Assembly: GCA_032719365.1 (NCBI GenBank)
Contig: CM064867.1
Location: 63,238,136-63,302,135, forward strand
Source of the DNA: Prinsepia uniflora
Taxonomy: Eukaryota > Streptophyta > Magnoliopsida > Rosales > Rosaceae
Length of the DNA stretch: 64,000 bases
Reading direction: 5' to 3'
Below, one piece after another: positions 1-11,281 of the stretch (within the stretch, counting starts at the first letter, position 1; every line of letters begins with the position of its first letter). Under the pieces are notes generated by a model. That model saw only the letters and a program-made list of their open reading frames with translations. It searched no databases and was not told where the DNA came from. Both the position numbers and the translations under genes were made by a program.

Positions 1-19
1 TGCGCGTGGGCTTCACGCG

Positions 20-345
20 CCGCTACAGTACCTGTTGACATCATCGCTGACGTCAGCATGACGTCATCTGACAGCTGTCAGGTCTGACATGTCAGAATCT
101 GACAGGTGCCACGTGTCATGCTCCCATTGGTCCACGTCACTGTACTGTCAGTGCCACGTGGCAGCCTGACATGTGCCACGTGTCATCACGGCACTGGTCC
201 ACGTCAGTGCCACGTGTCAGCCCCTGATTGGGCCATGTCACTGACATGTCAGTGCTGAATGTGCACTGACATGTGACATGTGTCGGCTGATGAGTGGTCC
301 ACGTCACCTGACAACCTGACAGGTGCCACGTCATCATGCCATGTC
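20..345. promoter_or_regulatory. ACGT-core (G-box/TGACGTCA) cluster in LTR
   Basis: Within about 320 bases there are many repeats of TGACGTCA-like, GCCACGTG and TGACATGTCA words. ACGT-core sites are the known targets of plant bZIP/bHLH factors, so this may be an LTR enhancer. The same block recurs at 36,880-37,180 and, less regularly, at 41,790-42,190. Function is inferred. Confidence 0.45.
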
Positions 346-1074
346 ACCACCTTCAACCGCTCGACGGGTCGACCCGAACCCTGCAACCGGGTCGCCGTGA
401 CCCGCGAATTGACCCGGCCGGTTCTCCGCCGTCCGACCACCAAAATGCTTCCCGTTTGTCCCATTTTCATCCTCTAATCCTAACCTACAGTCCTATGACC
501 TTAAAATGGAAGAAAAACATCGAAAACCATACCTTCGAGTTTGGCCATGGCGGCCGTGCATTCCTCCGCCGTTCACGGCCGTTCCAGGTCGTCTAATGCC
601 TCGAAACCAATCCCACTCATCTCCTGGGTGTCCTAGAAACCTTACCCAATTAATGGAATCGAGTAAAACCCATTAAAACCCAATTTCGAATTTTTGAAGT
701 TTTCTTACCTCACGGGTTCTCCTCCGCCGTGTCCTCCACCGTGGGCCACCGTCCACCCTTTCCGTCCTCAGCTCTTCACACTCCCCCCACGGTCACTCCC
801 AGCTCATACAAGTGATGAATGGTGAAGTGTGTTTGTGTGTTTTGGTTTTTGAAAGAAAATGAAGAAAATGAAGAAAAATGGGGTTATGGGTTTCGGGTGG
901 AAGGATGAACAAAGATGAAGGAGGATGGCTGATGAGAGAAGGAAATGGAGGGTGTGGATTTAAAATGAATTTGGAATGGATGGTTAGGATTAATGGTTGT
1001 TAGGTTTAATTATAAAATAATTAAAATAATAATATTTAATTATTTAGATCCACATTTTGGGGATCAAATCAATG

Positions 1075-1100
1075 GGATGAGTGACACTTGTCACTCATCC
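1075..1100. other. LTR palindrome, reference copy
   Basis: Two perfect 12-base arms, GGATGAGTGACA and TGTCACTCATCC, are separated by CT. The same site occurs in other LTR copies, with paired changes in both arms in some of them. Confidence 0.8.
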
Positions 1101-1616
1101 ATGGGGCCCACCAAAATATCCACCCAATCAGATTTCGTCGAAACGTCCCCGTCTCGAAGTTCGTGCATAGTGAAATCGAACTTCCGTGACCCATAACTCT
1201 CCCGTTCGAAGTCCGATTTCAGTGTGCCACCTGCCTATGGATTCGTATCGTCCTTATCTACGTAACGGTCTTCGGCCCTCGGCCATCGGATCTCCCGGTC
1301 AAAAAGTCAACATTTGACCCCATTTAACCAAAATTACCAAAATGCCCCTAAACTTCCGAACGTCATAACTTCCTCCCCGAACGTCGGAATTGAACGTGCC
1401 ACCTGTCTATGAACTCGTGACGTCACGAACTACGTCACGGTCATCGGTCAAAGTCCATTTGACCGCCCGATTGAAAAAGTCAACGTTTTGCCACCACTAG
1501 GGGCAAAACGGTCATTTCGCATCGTTCGTCCGATCTCGCTCTACTAATCACTGATTAGCCTCACTAATCGTGATTAGTCACTAATCTAATCATGAAATTT
1601 GGGACGGGTCGTTACA

Positions 1617-1916
1617 CCTAACTTATGCCCAGATCTGGAAACATAATTTAAGCACAATCTTCATAAACATATATTCAAGATTTATTTAAAATTACCAAAA
1701 TTCAATTTGAAAACCAACTTCAAATTATTGTTACATAAATCGTTTAATACTTGATTCACATGTTGAATCAAATCAAATTTTAATTCAAACATTTTGTGAG
1801 CAAAATCTCGTAAAACATAAGTTTCAGAGATTCCATCAAAGCTCATTAAAATATAATCAAATTTTTATTAGTAAAATACGAGGCTCATATTCCAAGAACA
1901 AAATATCCAATACCTT
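1617..1916. other. Unassigned AT-rich stretch
   Basis: No coding frame, RNA gene or recognisable repeat is seen. It lies between an LTR end and an old minus-strand primer-binding site, so it may be the remaining internal part of a decayed retroelement. Confidence 0.4.
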
Positions 1917-2010
1917 AGCTCTGATACCAAGTTAATAGAACCCATCTCGAATTTCTTTTGAAAATCAGACCAGTCATGTCCCCGCCTAACAAATTTTTGT
2001 CAGACAAGGG
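1917..2010 (-). mobile_element. Relict primer-binding site and LTR start
   Basis: GCTCTGATACCA (from 1919) is the exact reverse complement of the initiator tRNA-Met primer-binding site. It is followed by TAATAGAACCCATC, a decayed form of the family LTR start TGACAGGACCCGTC, then by a recognisable TCATGTCCCCGCCTAAC segment. This marks the 5' LTR junction of an old minus-strand element. LTR similarity becomes too weak to follow beyond about 2010. Confidence 0.55.
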
Positions 2011-2184
2011 CTATTACCAATTTTAATTATGTATGTATATTATTAAATTAACCAAATTGACTATAGCTTGAGAGGTTATCGCCCATGACTAACCCACTAC
2101 CTTGCCATGTTGAAAAATCTTTACAAATTTAACCAAAATCGAGTTTCATTTCCATAGTTGAGATTATTAATTGTTTAGTTACAC

Positions 2185-2223
<39 letters not shown>

Positions 2224-3131
2224 TCATAAAACTCATATCCATATTTTTTCGTATTTTAAACTCTGAGCTTAACTCACCAATCCAAGTCGTAGGTTTAATT
2301 CCCACAATTTTCCCTTTATCATAACTCGTAGGTTAAGCTCATTAATATCAATATGTGATTATAACCAAGTCCTTACGTTTCCCCTAAATTATTCAAAAAT
2401 AACTAGAACAAAACATAATATAAACATACATTATACAATCAACATATGCAACGCCAAGAATTCTCTAAACTTATTAAAATGCAAAACAATACCATAACTT
2501 AAGCCCTTGATTTACCACTACAAGTCCTTTTAATTATTTATTAATCTAACATAGAAACTACAGACAAATGGCTTCTCCTTTAGAGAAATCTCCAGCATAT
2601 GTCATCAGGACCCAATTCAGTATTCATTCTTTTCCTTTCTTCAGTTTAATTGTTAACTTTCTTTATATTTTATTTAACTAAGCTCAGCAAGTTCTATTCT
2701 CATCATCAGTCAATCTCATCAGTTTTCCAAGCCTAATGCTAGTGATTGTGGTAAATGTCAATCAATTTTGTAGCATAAATAGATTTATTTGTGATTGCTG
2801 AAATCAGAAAGCACAACGAAGAATTGATGTTGAAGAAAAATACCTTCTATGGTTGTCAGTTTAATTGAGGTTATGGCTTATTGCTCACTAACTCTTCGCA
2901 GGTTCATACTTGTGGTATCTGCAATCTACATTGAGCTCACCAAATGTATATCTATTAGAATTTTGATGGAAATAAAGGATAGCTATTTTTCATACTAATT
3001 CATTGTTTGATAAAAGTTTAAAAAGAGATCAAATGACTCGAAATAAATGTAAAACCTGTTCACTTCCACTTTTAACTGGATTTACTTGGTAAGCAATATG
3101 AGCCATCATGAGATGGAGCTATGAACTTACA
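2011..3131. other. Unassigned AT-rich region with (AT)n
   Basis: No supported gene is seen. It contains an (AT)n microsatellite at 2186-2219. The right part probably belongs to the decayed CACTA element, because the transposase exon at 3132 ends at a good minus-strand splice donor and needs a further exon to the left. Confidence 0.4.
2186..2219. repeat. (AT)n microsatellite
   Basis: About 16 uninterrupted AT units. Confidence 0.95.
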
Positions 3132-4000
3132 TCAATGTACTTAGATTGGAGATCTCCAAGTTTGGATTCATATTCCGCTTTGAGTTCATCCAGTTAGAAT
3201 TTATATTGTCTTTCTACCTCCTCACATATGCTATTCTCATTAATGCTTGAAGCTCTTGAACTTTGACCAAACACTTGAGATCGAGTGATTCATGTCCCAT
3301 ACATTCGAACACGTCCATGTCCATCAGGTCCCATAACTCTAGTAAACACGCCCTCTCGAAAAGCCTCATCATCTTGTTCATGTTGTTCCCCTTCTTCTAG
3401 GAACTCGTTAAATAGATTCTATAGAAACATCGAAAGTTAACCAAACAAGGAAAGTAGACAATAACATAAGCATTAGAAAGAAATCAAATTACAACATACT
3501 TACAATTATATCAGCACTCTCTTTATCAAAAACATCAGCAACATCATTCTTTGTTTTCTGTGTTTGTGTTTCAATGAACATACTCAACCGATCTATTTTC
3601 TCTCCCTTTTCCTTCCTCTTAAAAAAAAAAGAGAAAAACTCATCCAATTGTAAATGGTATCTAATTAACTAGATCATTACTCATACTACAAAAAAAATGT
3701 TACTGATTCTAATAGAACAGCAAATTAGACGAAAATTGGCCAAGTAAATGCTATCAAAATTAGATATCAAATGAATCAATAGCGATCTTACCTTATGGAT
3801 CAATTGAGAAACTGAAGTACGACCAGTTCTATGAGGAGCACATCCTTGTGAATAATTTTCTTTTTTTGTCTCAGAGCATTCCTACAAGAAAAAAATTCAA
3901 TCATATTTCATCTCTTTATTATAAACTTTGAAATCGTATTCAATATACATACCTTAACACCAAGAAGACCCCTATCTGCTCCCTTTCTCGCCCCACATAT
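3132..4000 (-). pseudogene. CACTA (En/Spm) transposase-gene fragment, Transposase_24-like
   Basis: Four minus-strand exon pieces with GT-AG borders can be read. An end piece (about 4000-3959) gives GARKGADRGLLGVK. An exon at about 3885-3793 gives CAPHRTGRTSVSQLIHK. An exon at about 3617-3513 gives KIDRLSMFIETQTQK. An exon at 3418-3132 gives FTRVMGPDGHGRVRMYG followed by a coiled-coil-like LDELKAEYESKLGDLQSKY. The pattern HRTGRxS, then FIETQT, then GPxGxGRVR, then coiled coil is that of plant Ptta/En/Spm Transposase_24 proteins. It has at least two in-frame stops (TGA at 3290-3292 and a TAA downstream), so it is dead. The family match is from memory of its motifs. Confidence 0.7.
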
Positions 4001-4945
4001 ACCAACAATTAAACACAAACAGAGACTGCCATCCTACCCCCAGAATTCATTATAGCTATGCACTTGATATTTTCTAGTGTCTAGAAAATTCTCCCTACCT
4101 CTCTAAACGAACTCAGTGCTAGAGGCATGAAAGAACTACCCCATAAAATATTCACCACGGGATAATTCTTGACAATATGGCCCACTTGTCGGCAAACACT
4201 ACATAAATTACGGTTAATCATCCTGCAATAGCTAATCTAACAGATAATACCTAAGTTTGTATAGATCCAATCCAACAATAATAACTCTATTACACTAATA
4301 TTTTTATAGGATAATTACATTGCTTTAAAATTATATTACAGCTGGCCTATAGCTAATCTAACAACAATAATACCCATATTCATATTCATATTCATCATAT
4401 TCATATTGTTCTATGAGTAAATCTGCCCCTGTTCTATGAGTATTCAAATAACTAATTACCACAACTATGAGGTTAACTGTGCAAGCTAATGAGTAAACAA
4501 AATTTGAGGAAAGATTAGCACATAATTTTACTGAAATCAGCACAAAATTTTTCACATAATTTTTGTCCGTTTGCCCATGCTACAAACATGTAAACTCAAT
4601 TTCGTAGCACATAGATGGAGATTGATTTTACTGGAATCTCATTAGTTTGCGCTTTTCTCTCATTATCAGTCAAGGTCATATGCCCTTATCTCTCATATGC
4701 ACATATGAGTCAACAAAATTTCCAGAAAATGATAGGATTCTCATAAATCTAGAAGCCATTTTAGAGTTGGAGACTTTTCTATTATCATATTAAGCTAAGA
4801 TTATTGAGTCAAGGAAACTAAATGGATTCAAAACTATCAGATTTACATACCTTCAAAGCACAAGATGAACAAGTTCTAGTGAGAAGGAGATGAACTGCAT
4901 CCAGTGGAGAGGGAGATGAACTATCAGATTCACTTTGCTTGCTAA

Positions 4946-4998
4946 GCCTTTACCTCTAACCCTCTAACCCTTTACTCCCCTAACCCTCTAACCCTAGA
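4946..4998. repeat. Short CTCTAACCCT-type repeats
   Basis: Four or five units of CTCTAACCCT and variants lie in the subterminal part of the CACTA remnant. They resemble plant telomere-box sequence (CCCTAA) but not a true telomeric array. Confidence 0.6.
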
Positions 4999-5303
4999 AC
5001 TATGGTGCAAGGATTTTTAGAAAAAGGGAAGGCGCGAGAGTGGGAGAGACGAAAGTAGCAAGGTGCGGGACTGAGCGGGAGAAGAAAATTTTCATCGCAA
5101 ATTTTTATTCTTACGACATGTACTGTTAGCGCCATCGTATAAAATCTGCTTTAACGAATTTGCGACACCAATTGCGACATGACTTATTATACTGTAATAA
5201 ATGTTTTTGCGCCACCAAATCCTGCGCAAATTATTGGGCTTTTATGTGGGCTGCATGCCTTGTCGGAAAAAATGTGTCATAAATGGGCCATTTTCTTGTA
5301 GTG

Positions 5304-6435
5304 GGTTCCAACAGTTAAATTGTGGTATATGTAACTGAACTGCGAGTTGAATTTCCTTGGTGTGTATCATCGTATATATCAGAATCGAACGGTTACATTT
5401 ATATTCTCAGAATTGTTTAATTATTCGTTGAAATTTATAGAGCCTTTCCTTCACCTAGAAAGTGATAACTTATTACTGGCTTTCTCAAATATAATTGGTA
5501 GGAGTTCTGTGCAGTTCGCTGCTATGTTTGTTTTAAGATTACTTTTTAAGAGTTGGTCTTGTTTCTATTGAAGGTGTCTCTCAGCGATAACAATATTTTC
5601 TCCAAGTGACTTTATGGTTTCATGTTCCAGTTGCTGGAACAGCCTCTCTGGAAGGAGGGGCATGTTTTGAATATTTGCCTTCCCTGTATCCCCACATTTG
5701 CAAAGTCGTTGTGCACTTGGTTGCCATATTTGGGCTTTTAGTTGTTGTTGTTTTTGTGCTTGGGTTTGCTAATTGCAGTCTTTTCATTTCATCCCTACTA
5801 ACTGATTTGTTTCGTTTTTGTAGTTAATAATGCAGCATATTCAAGACTAGAGCTAATGAGTTCAAAGGTGGTTTAGAGAAAGGTGTTCCTGGCATCACAG
5901 TTCTACTAAATCATGCTAAGGTATACTTGAAGGATATGAACGTTCTCCATGGTTTGAGTTAATTTATATGGAATGATTTTCAACAAGGATTTGGATATGG
6001 CAATAAAAATGAATTAGTAGAAAAAAAAGAAAAACATGACATAATGTATTTTGGAAAAACTACATACAAGGAATCGATTGATATACATACAATTTCTTTT
6101 TTTTTTCCTTTTTCTAATTCATATGTAGATATAGGCCCTAAATGTATGGCATATTTTCAAATGGGCTCTAATATAAATTGGCCTAAGCTTGGTAATCCTT
6201 TACTTAGTTAACATGAAATAGGGGTAGACCTAGCTTGGGAGGTAGGAGAAGATTTTCGGGTCAACGCTCAAGGTAGTCTTCCAAAAAAGGTAAACTTCTA
6301 AACTACACAATACTTGAAACTTTTTTCTCTTTAGTAAGCTTCAAAACTGATCTTCGTTTAGACTTCAATCTAATTAGTTATTTTTGGAAACTTATAGGAG
6401 AATGAAGCAATTATTCAGTATAAATGAATATAATT
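5304..6435. other. Unassigned region between CACTA end and acidic ORF
   Basis: Two open stretches (5347-5571 and 5606-5827) have no recognised domain and no consistent codon pattern. Possible splice acceptors occur near 5634 and 5822, but I cannot build a supported gene. Confidence 0.35.
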
Positions 6436-6841
6436 AATTCTTAATTACACCGTTACATAGAGAGGATGTTACGCCAATAGAGATTGATGTTATACATATC
6501 GATCTCAGTCCTCTCAGGCCAATTATTGGAGGGGAATTTATTGTTGAAGATGATAGTTCATGTGATAAGGAATATAGTCTTCATAGTGATGAGGAATATA
6601 GTATTGATGGTGATGAGGAAGATAGTCTTCATAGTGATAAGGACATTAACTTTGATTACAAAGCAATATTCCAAAAACATTTAGAAATTGATTTATACAA
6701 ATTGGTAAACTTTTTCACATAATGGGTATGTTTAGTTCTAACTGATATGGTAAGTGATGTCTGTTTTTTTAATCTGCAGATGAGTTTCATTTCGAGGAGA
6801 ATACTATGTCAAGAGTGTCACGGCTTGAAACTCGAGAAAAG
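6436..6841 (+). other. Possible two-exon gene fragment with acidic repeats
   Basis: An open frame without ATG (about 6436-6703) encodes an acidic stretch with three imperfect repeats of the type SLHSDEEYSIDGDEE, then AIFQKHLEIDLYKL. It ends at a GT splice donor (TTG|GTAAAC). After a short intron, CTGCAG leads into a second open piece (6781-6841) that ends at GAAAAG|GTAAAA. The splice borders and repeated acidic motif suggest a real exon pair, perhaps from a transposon or a decayed gene. I do not recognise the protein. Confidence 0.35.
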
Positions 6842-7159
6842 GTAAAATGGAAAAAGAAATGATGAGTTTGACCTTGAAAGTTGTCAAAGAGTTGACTTTT
6901 TTACTAGGGCATCCTTTAGAAAATCTAAAAAGACTGTTACAAAGATCTCAGGCTCCTAAGTTGATAGACAAGTGGTATGTTGAAATTAGAGATCGTATGA
7001 AGTAGATACAGGTTAAAAACAGCCAAGGGTATTTTGGTAATTATAGAGCTAAGGGTATTTGGTTATTTCACATTGAGATATTTTGTGAAAATGACACTTG
7101 TCCAAAGAATTCTGGTTAATTCCCTCCCTACGTACCACCGACCTACTTACCCTATTTAG

Positions 7160-7183
7160 TTGTGTGTGTGTGTGTGTGTGTGT
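7160..7183. repeat. (TG)n microsatellite
   Basis: About twelve TG units. Confidence 0.95.
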
Positions 7184-8559
7184 TTAATCATGATGGGTGA
7201 TAGAAGGCCGAAACAAAAAATGAAGGCACATAAAACATAACAAGAAAACAAGAGAGAAAAAAGAGAACATAGGAGAAAAGAGGGGAGAAAGAAAAGGAGA
7301 AAAGGGTGAGACAGTGATGAGGTGGTGCAGAACAAAAAAGAGGAAAAATAGTGAGGAAAGTTGGGAACCCGTGAGCTCTTGTATTCGGATCCAAAGTTTC
7401 AAGCCTAAAACATAGGAACTAGCACGTTGATATTTCTATGAAGTTCTTACGATGCTCTTGAGACCGAAAGAATCGAATTGGGAGGTTGGGGTTTCCAGCG
7501 CCATGACTAGGAAGCCATGGCCGATTGTTCCAACATTTAGACCATGATTTTATGTATCTTTCTTCTCTTTTACATCTCATAGAACTCTTCCTAGAGATAA
7601 GGAGATTCGAATGGATTATTGGAGCGTCCATTTTGGACGTAAAACTGCTGAGAAATGGCAGGGTCATGTCCGCGAGTCGGGCGATCCAGAAGCAAACAAA
7701 CGGGCTCGACCCGCCGGAGGTGGAAAAAGACCCTGATAGGTGCATGCATCGTGTGTGGCAGAGTTTGAGGTGGCGACCTACAAGAAACTTCTTTATTTTT
7801 CCTTCTGAGTCCGATAGTATAATCTCCAAGTTAATTGGATGTCATTTGGGTACAGTTTTGGTTATCCGGTCTGTTATGTTTATAATTATGTTATGTATTC
7901 TAAATTGTGTTAAATCATGATTAACTATGTTATCTTATGATCTTCAATACAGTAAATGCATCTGTATGTTAGATTCTGCATGAAATGATTTTGAGGCGAG
8001 TGGTTGATTTTTTTTAAGAAATCGCTGCTCTTAGTTTCTTTGTAAAGACTCGATTATTGAGTTTTTGTATGAAATATTTAAGGGACATTACCGTGGCTGG
8101 TGTATGACCCTCGTGCTGATCAACAAAAGTATTACAATTTTTAAGACAAATTCTTCATGCTCTAACAATATTTTTTAAGTTTTAATACTTATATTTATTG
8201 TTCTGTAATTTTTTTTTTAGGCCTGAGTGAAGATTTTTGGACGGAAATTGAAGCATTACATTTTTAGTATGATCTTTTAAACGTTGTTAGATCATGTAGA
8301 ATCAAAAATGCGTGAATTACTTTTAAGCTTGATGAAATTAGACTTTTTAATTTAAGTGATTAGGTACTTGAAAAGACTATTGAATCTTTGTTTTAACTGC
8401 TTATATTACTTTCAAGATTGATACAGTTGGGTAATTTCATTATTCTTTTTTCTCTATCACTCAATTTAGTACTTTAAGCTATTTATTCATTTATCAAATA
8501 TTATCAATTACTTTAAATTCTTACCAATATAGGATGAATGGGTTAGGTCTGTCCCACAC
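7184..8559. other. Unassigned region
   Basis: Overlapping open frames on both strands around 7419-7920 (131-136 codons) have no recognisable domain and read as chance frames in a locally GC-richer patch. The remainder is AT-rich with poly-T runs. Confidence 0.4.
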
Positions 8560-8867
8560 AAAATCTCCAACAGTGTAAATAAAAAAAATATATTATTATT
8601 ATTATTGATATTTACGACATCAAGAACTGTCACAAAAATGTTTAGTTTAAATCCAACGCTTAAACTGTTGTGACAGAACGATTAATGTCGTGAATGTCTT
8701 AAGTGACAGGTGCTACATTCGTAATAAGTTACCAAAATATTTACGACACCACTGTGTTGCGACAGACTAGTACCCGTCGTAAAACCGTCGCAAAATGCAA
8801 TTACGACGCATTTTCTATCTTTCACGGCAGGAGGCACACATCGCAAAAAACAACATTTTTTGTAGTG
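8560..8867 (-). mobile_element. CACTA-like terminus with subterminal repeats
   Basis: The right edge reads on the minus strand CACTACAAAAAATGTTG, ending at 8867. The 280 bases inside carry repeated GTCGTAA/TTACGAC/GTCGCAA words on both strands, typical of CACTA subterminal regions. An (ATT)n tract sits at about 8590-8608. No partner end or coding sequence was found, so this may be a deleted or non-autonomous copy. Confidence 0.55.
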
Positions 8868-11281
8868 ACCAAGGGCTCTTTTCCAAGAATGAGCATTAGG
8901 ATGATTCAAATTTGAACGAAGAAGTATCTACCACAATGCAAGACACAAATGTGCATTGTTTAATGACTTGGAGTAATATTGATTTAGAAACTTTTGTTGA
9001 AAGCTAGGCACTAAACTACGCTACATGTTCCTCAAATAGAAATTAAGAGTAATAATGACTTAGAAACATTTGTTGATTCCTAGACACTAAGCTACCATAT
9101 GCCGTATCTGGATTGTATTTGGGGGCCAAATGCCTCAAATCTTAAGTAAATGACTCAAACCGCCAAACCTTGGCTTTGAAAATGAATAAAAACCACCAAA
9201 CAATAATTTCAGCTCACTAATCAAGATTTTAACTCCCGATTTTCTAGAGAGAGCTATGAGGCTCAAATTTCATTTATCGTTTCATTTTATCATCTAAAAA
9301 GGGTAAACAACGTAAGGACCAAAATGAGTGCTTTAATTCCTTCCGGTTTTGGATACGATTCGGATCCATACGCGGAAGATGATTGCTAGCATTAGCTGAC
9401 TTTCCACAATGGGCATCTTAGACTACAGATACGGTTGAAAGGTGTGAGTTACCCTAGAATTTAACAAATGGTGTGTATAATATCACATTACAATGAGCAT
9501 GCGAACACAATTATGGATATTTATGTTTCAGAGCGAGAAAAAAAAAATATCATATAACAAGCACCTTATAATATAAAAGGCCTACCAACCTGTTTCGTTA
9601 GGAGTGCTGTCTCCATGAATAATATCCTCCTTTTCAAGTTCTTCTAACATAGCATGATGGATGGCGCTCGTTTATCTCACTTTATCAAATAAAAGAAGAA
9701 AAAACACAAATGAGATAAAAGTCTTCTACTTAACAACTGTACAAGCAATTACAAAGTGAAAAATCCAAATGGACCCAGAAGAACTGTGGTTGAATAGGTA
9801 AGACATCAGTCGTAGAAAGCAGTTCGATCATCATCCAATAGTAGGACTCTCTCTTTCAAGTCTGTAAAGTTGATAAATATAGTTGAGTGAAAAAATTTAC
9901 CTTGCGATGGAACCCTATATATAAGTTCAGCTGCATTACTTGGACCCTAGCCTATAGGTCATTAAAGTTCAAAATGAAAACTTAAATAAAATTTGTAGTA
10001 TGTCAGTTACAAGTTCAAAAGATAAAGCTTGTAAAACATCTCTAACAGATGAAGCCACAAACTCATCCACAAAGGAAATGAAATGGATCGAGGTATTATC
10101 AAGAGACAGTACGTTTTAATTACATGATAAGTAGACCAACACTAGCATGTATTTTCAGAAATATCACTCATGTTTCTTACTTTCCTTAAACAACTTACTT
10201 TGAAAACTTAAAAGATGAATAAGGACAAGTATATACGAACACCAAATTAAAACAAATCTTGATCTATAGGATCTAAAGGACTGTAGTAATAATCATTCTT
10301 TAAATGTCCTATGTGAGTAAGCACTCCCAGTAACTTTTTTACTAGCAATACAAATTATAAACATATGCAATCAAATAATCAAGACCGCTTACATGGGAAA
10401 TTTCACTCAAAATGCACATATTGATCTCCACGGGTAACTAGAAAACCATGCTTTGGTAGTCCAATCCTGAAGGAACATACAGGCTACACAAATTTAATCG
10501 AAACAAAAAAGGTGCTAACTTTTAATCAAGGAAAAGGAAATAATTCAGTAACCTTTAACTCTTAGTACCACGTGTTGTCCATGTTGTACAAGAGTAAGTG
10601 TGATGCACAAAATCAGTGTTTTAATTCCTTTCGTTTCCTAACATTTCGAGGAATCCATTTTCGAGGAATCTAGGACAAGAGAAATCAAAAATCATCACCA
10701 TTACCCTGATGACTGTCTTTTCTTGCTTCAGAAATCTCCATAACATCATTTTTTGAGAAAGAAACCCTAGAAAAAAGGGTAGAAAATTCAAACGATCTAC
10801 CTAGAGTGTTCCGATAATAGTAAAATATATAAAAAAGAAAAAGAAAAAGAAAGCAGATAAAAAAAAATAGTAAATCAAGAAAATAAAGGGAAAGATGGAG
10901 GTTACAGGGAGCCAATTAACTTCTATCTTCATCTGAGAATCAAAGAGGGAGGAGGTTATGGAGTCGAGAAAGTTGGAGATCTACAACCATCGAGATTGAG
11001 TTTCGGCTTGGTGGGAACGAATAAATTCCATTGGAAATTATTATTTGAAAAAAAAAAAAAACTCTCGAGGAAACAATTTGCCATCATAGATTCTTTGTTT
11101 GTCACCTAAAGGTTTGCGCCATAACCAAAATCTCCCATTGAAAGTTTCACATCAAATTCTAAACTTTGTCGTGATAGATAACCTATTGCGAAAAAACTAA
11201 GTTTCGTCCGAAAAACTTTTTCCTCGAAATCTATAGATTATACTACTGTGTAGGGGGAACCCAAGCTGTCTTCCACTATAT
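8868..11281. other. Unassigned intergenic-like region
   Basis: Mostly AT-rich. Around 8965-9095 there is a two-copy direct repeat (AGAAACTTTTGTTGA... and AGAAACATTTGTTGA..., period about 79). A minus-strand stretch near 9595-9680 reads AIHHAMLEELEKEDIIHGDS, which looks protein-like but belongs to no family I can name. Poly-A runs occur near 11,049. No supported gene. Confidence 0.35.

Larger units (their letters stand above)
1..1616 (-). mobile_element. Partial LTR of the main Ty3/gypsy-type family
   Basis: The right end reads GGGACGGGTCGTTACA, the reverse complement of the family's 5' end TGTAACGACCCGTCCC, so this LTR lies on the minus strand and its other end is off the window. It shares with the other copies the ACGT-rich block (1-345), a palindrome (1075-1100), two related modules of about 85 bp and the terminal segment. 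No polypyrimidine stretch follows it, so it is probably the edge of a solo LTR rather than the 3' LTR of an element that continues right. Open frames inside it are not coding. Confidence 0.85.
3132..5303 (-). mobile_element. CACTA transposon remnant, one terminus visible
   Basis: The right end reads, on the minus strand, CACTACAAGAAAATGGCCC, the classic plant CACTA terminus, ending at 5303. About 200 bases inside it are rich in GCGAC/GTCGCA-type words, as expected of subterminal transposase-binding repeats. The transposase fragment lies inside on the same strand. The opposite terminus was not found; the left limit given is only that of the coding evidence. Confidence 0.65.

Noticed and set aside
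3684..3705. TACTACAAAAAAAATGTT as the missing left CACTA terminus
   Set aside because: It sits inside an intron of the CACTA transposase fragment and differs at the first base; position is inconsistent with an outer end of that element.
4946..4998. Interstitial telomere array
   Set aside because: Only a few irregular CTCTAACCCT units, none a run of perfect CCCTAAA.
7419..7920. Overlapping 131- and 136-codon frames on opposite strands
   Set aside because: No recognisable domain, no intron signals, mutual overlap of most of the length; one GC-richer patch explains both.
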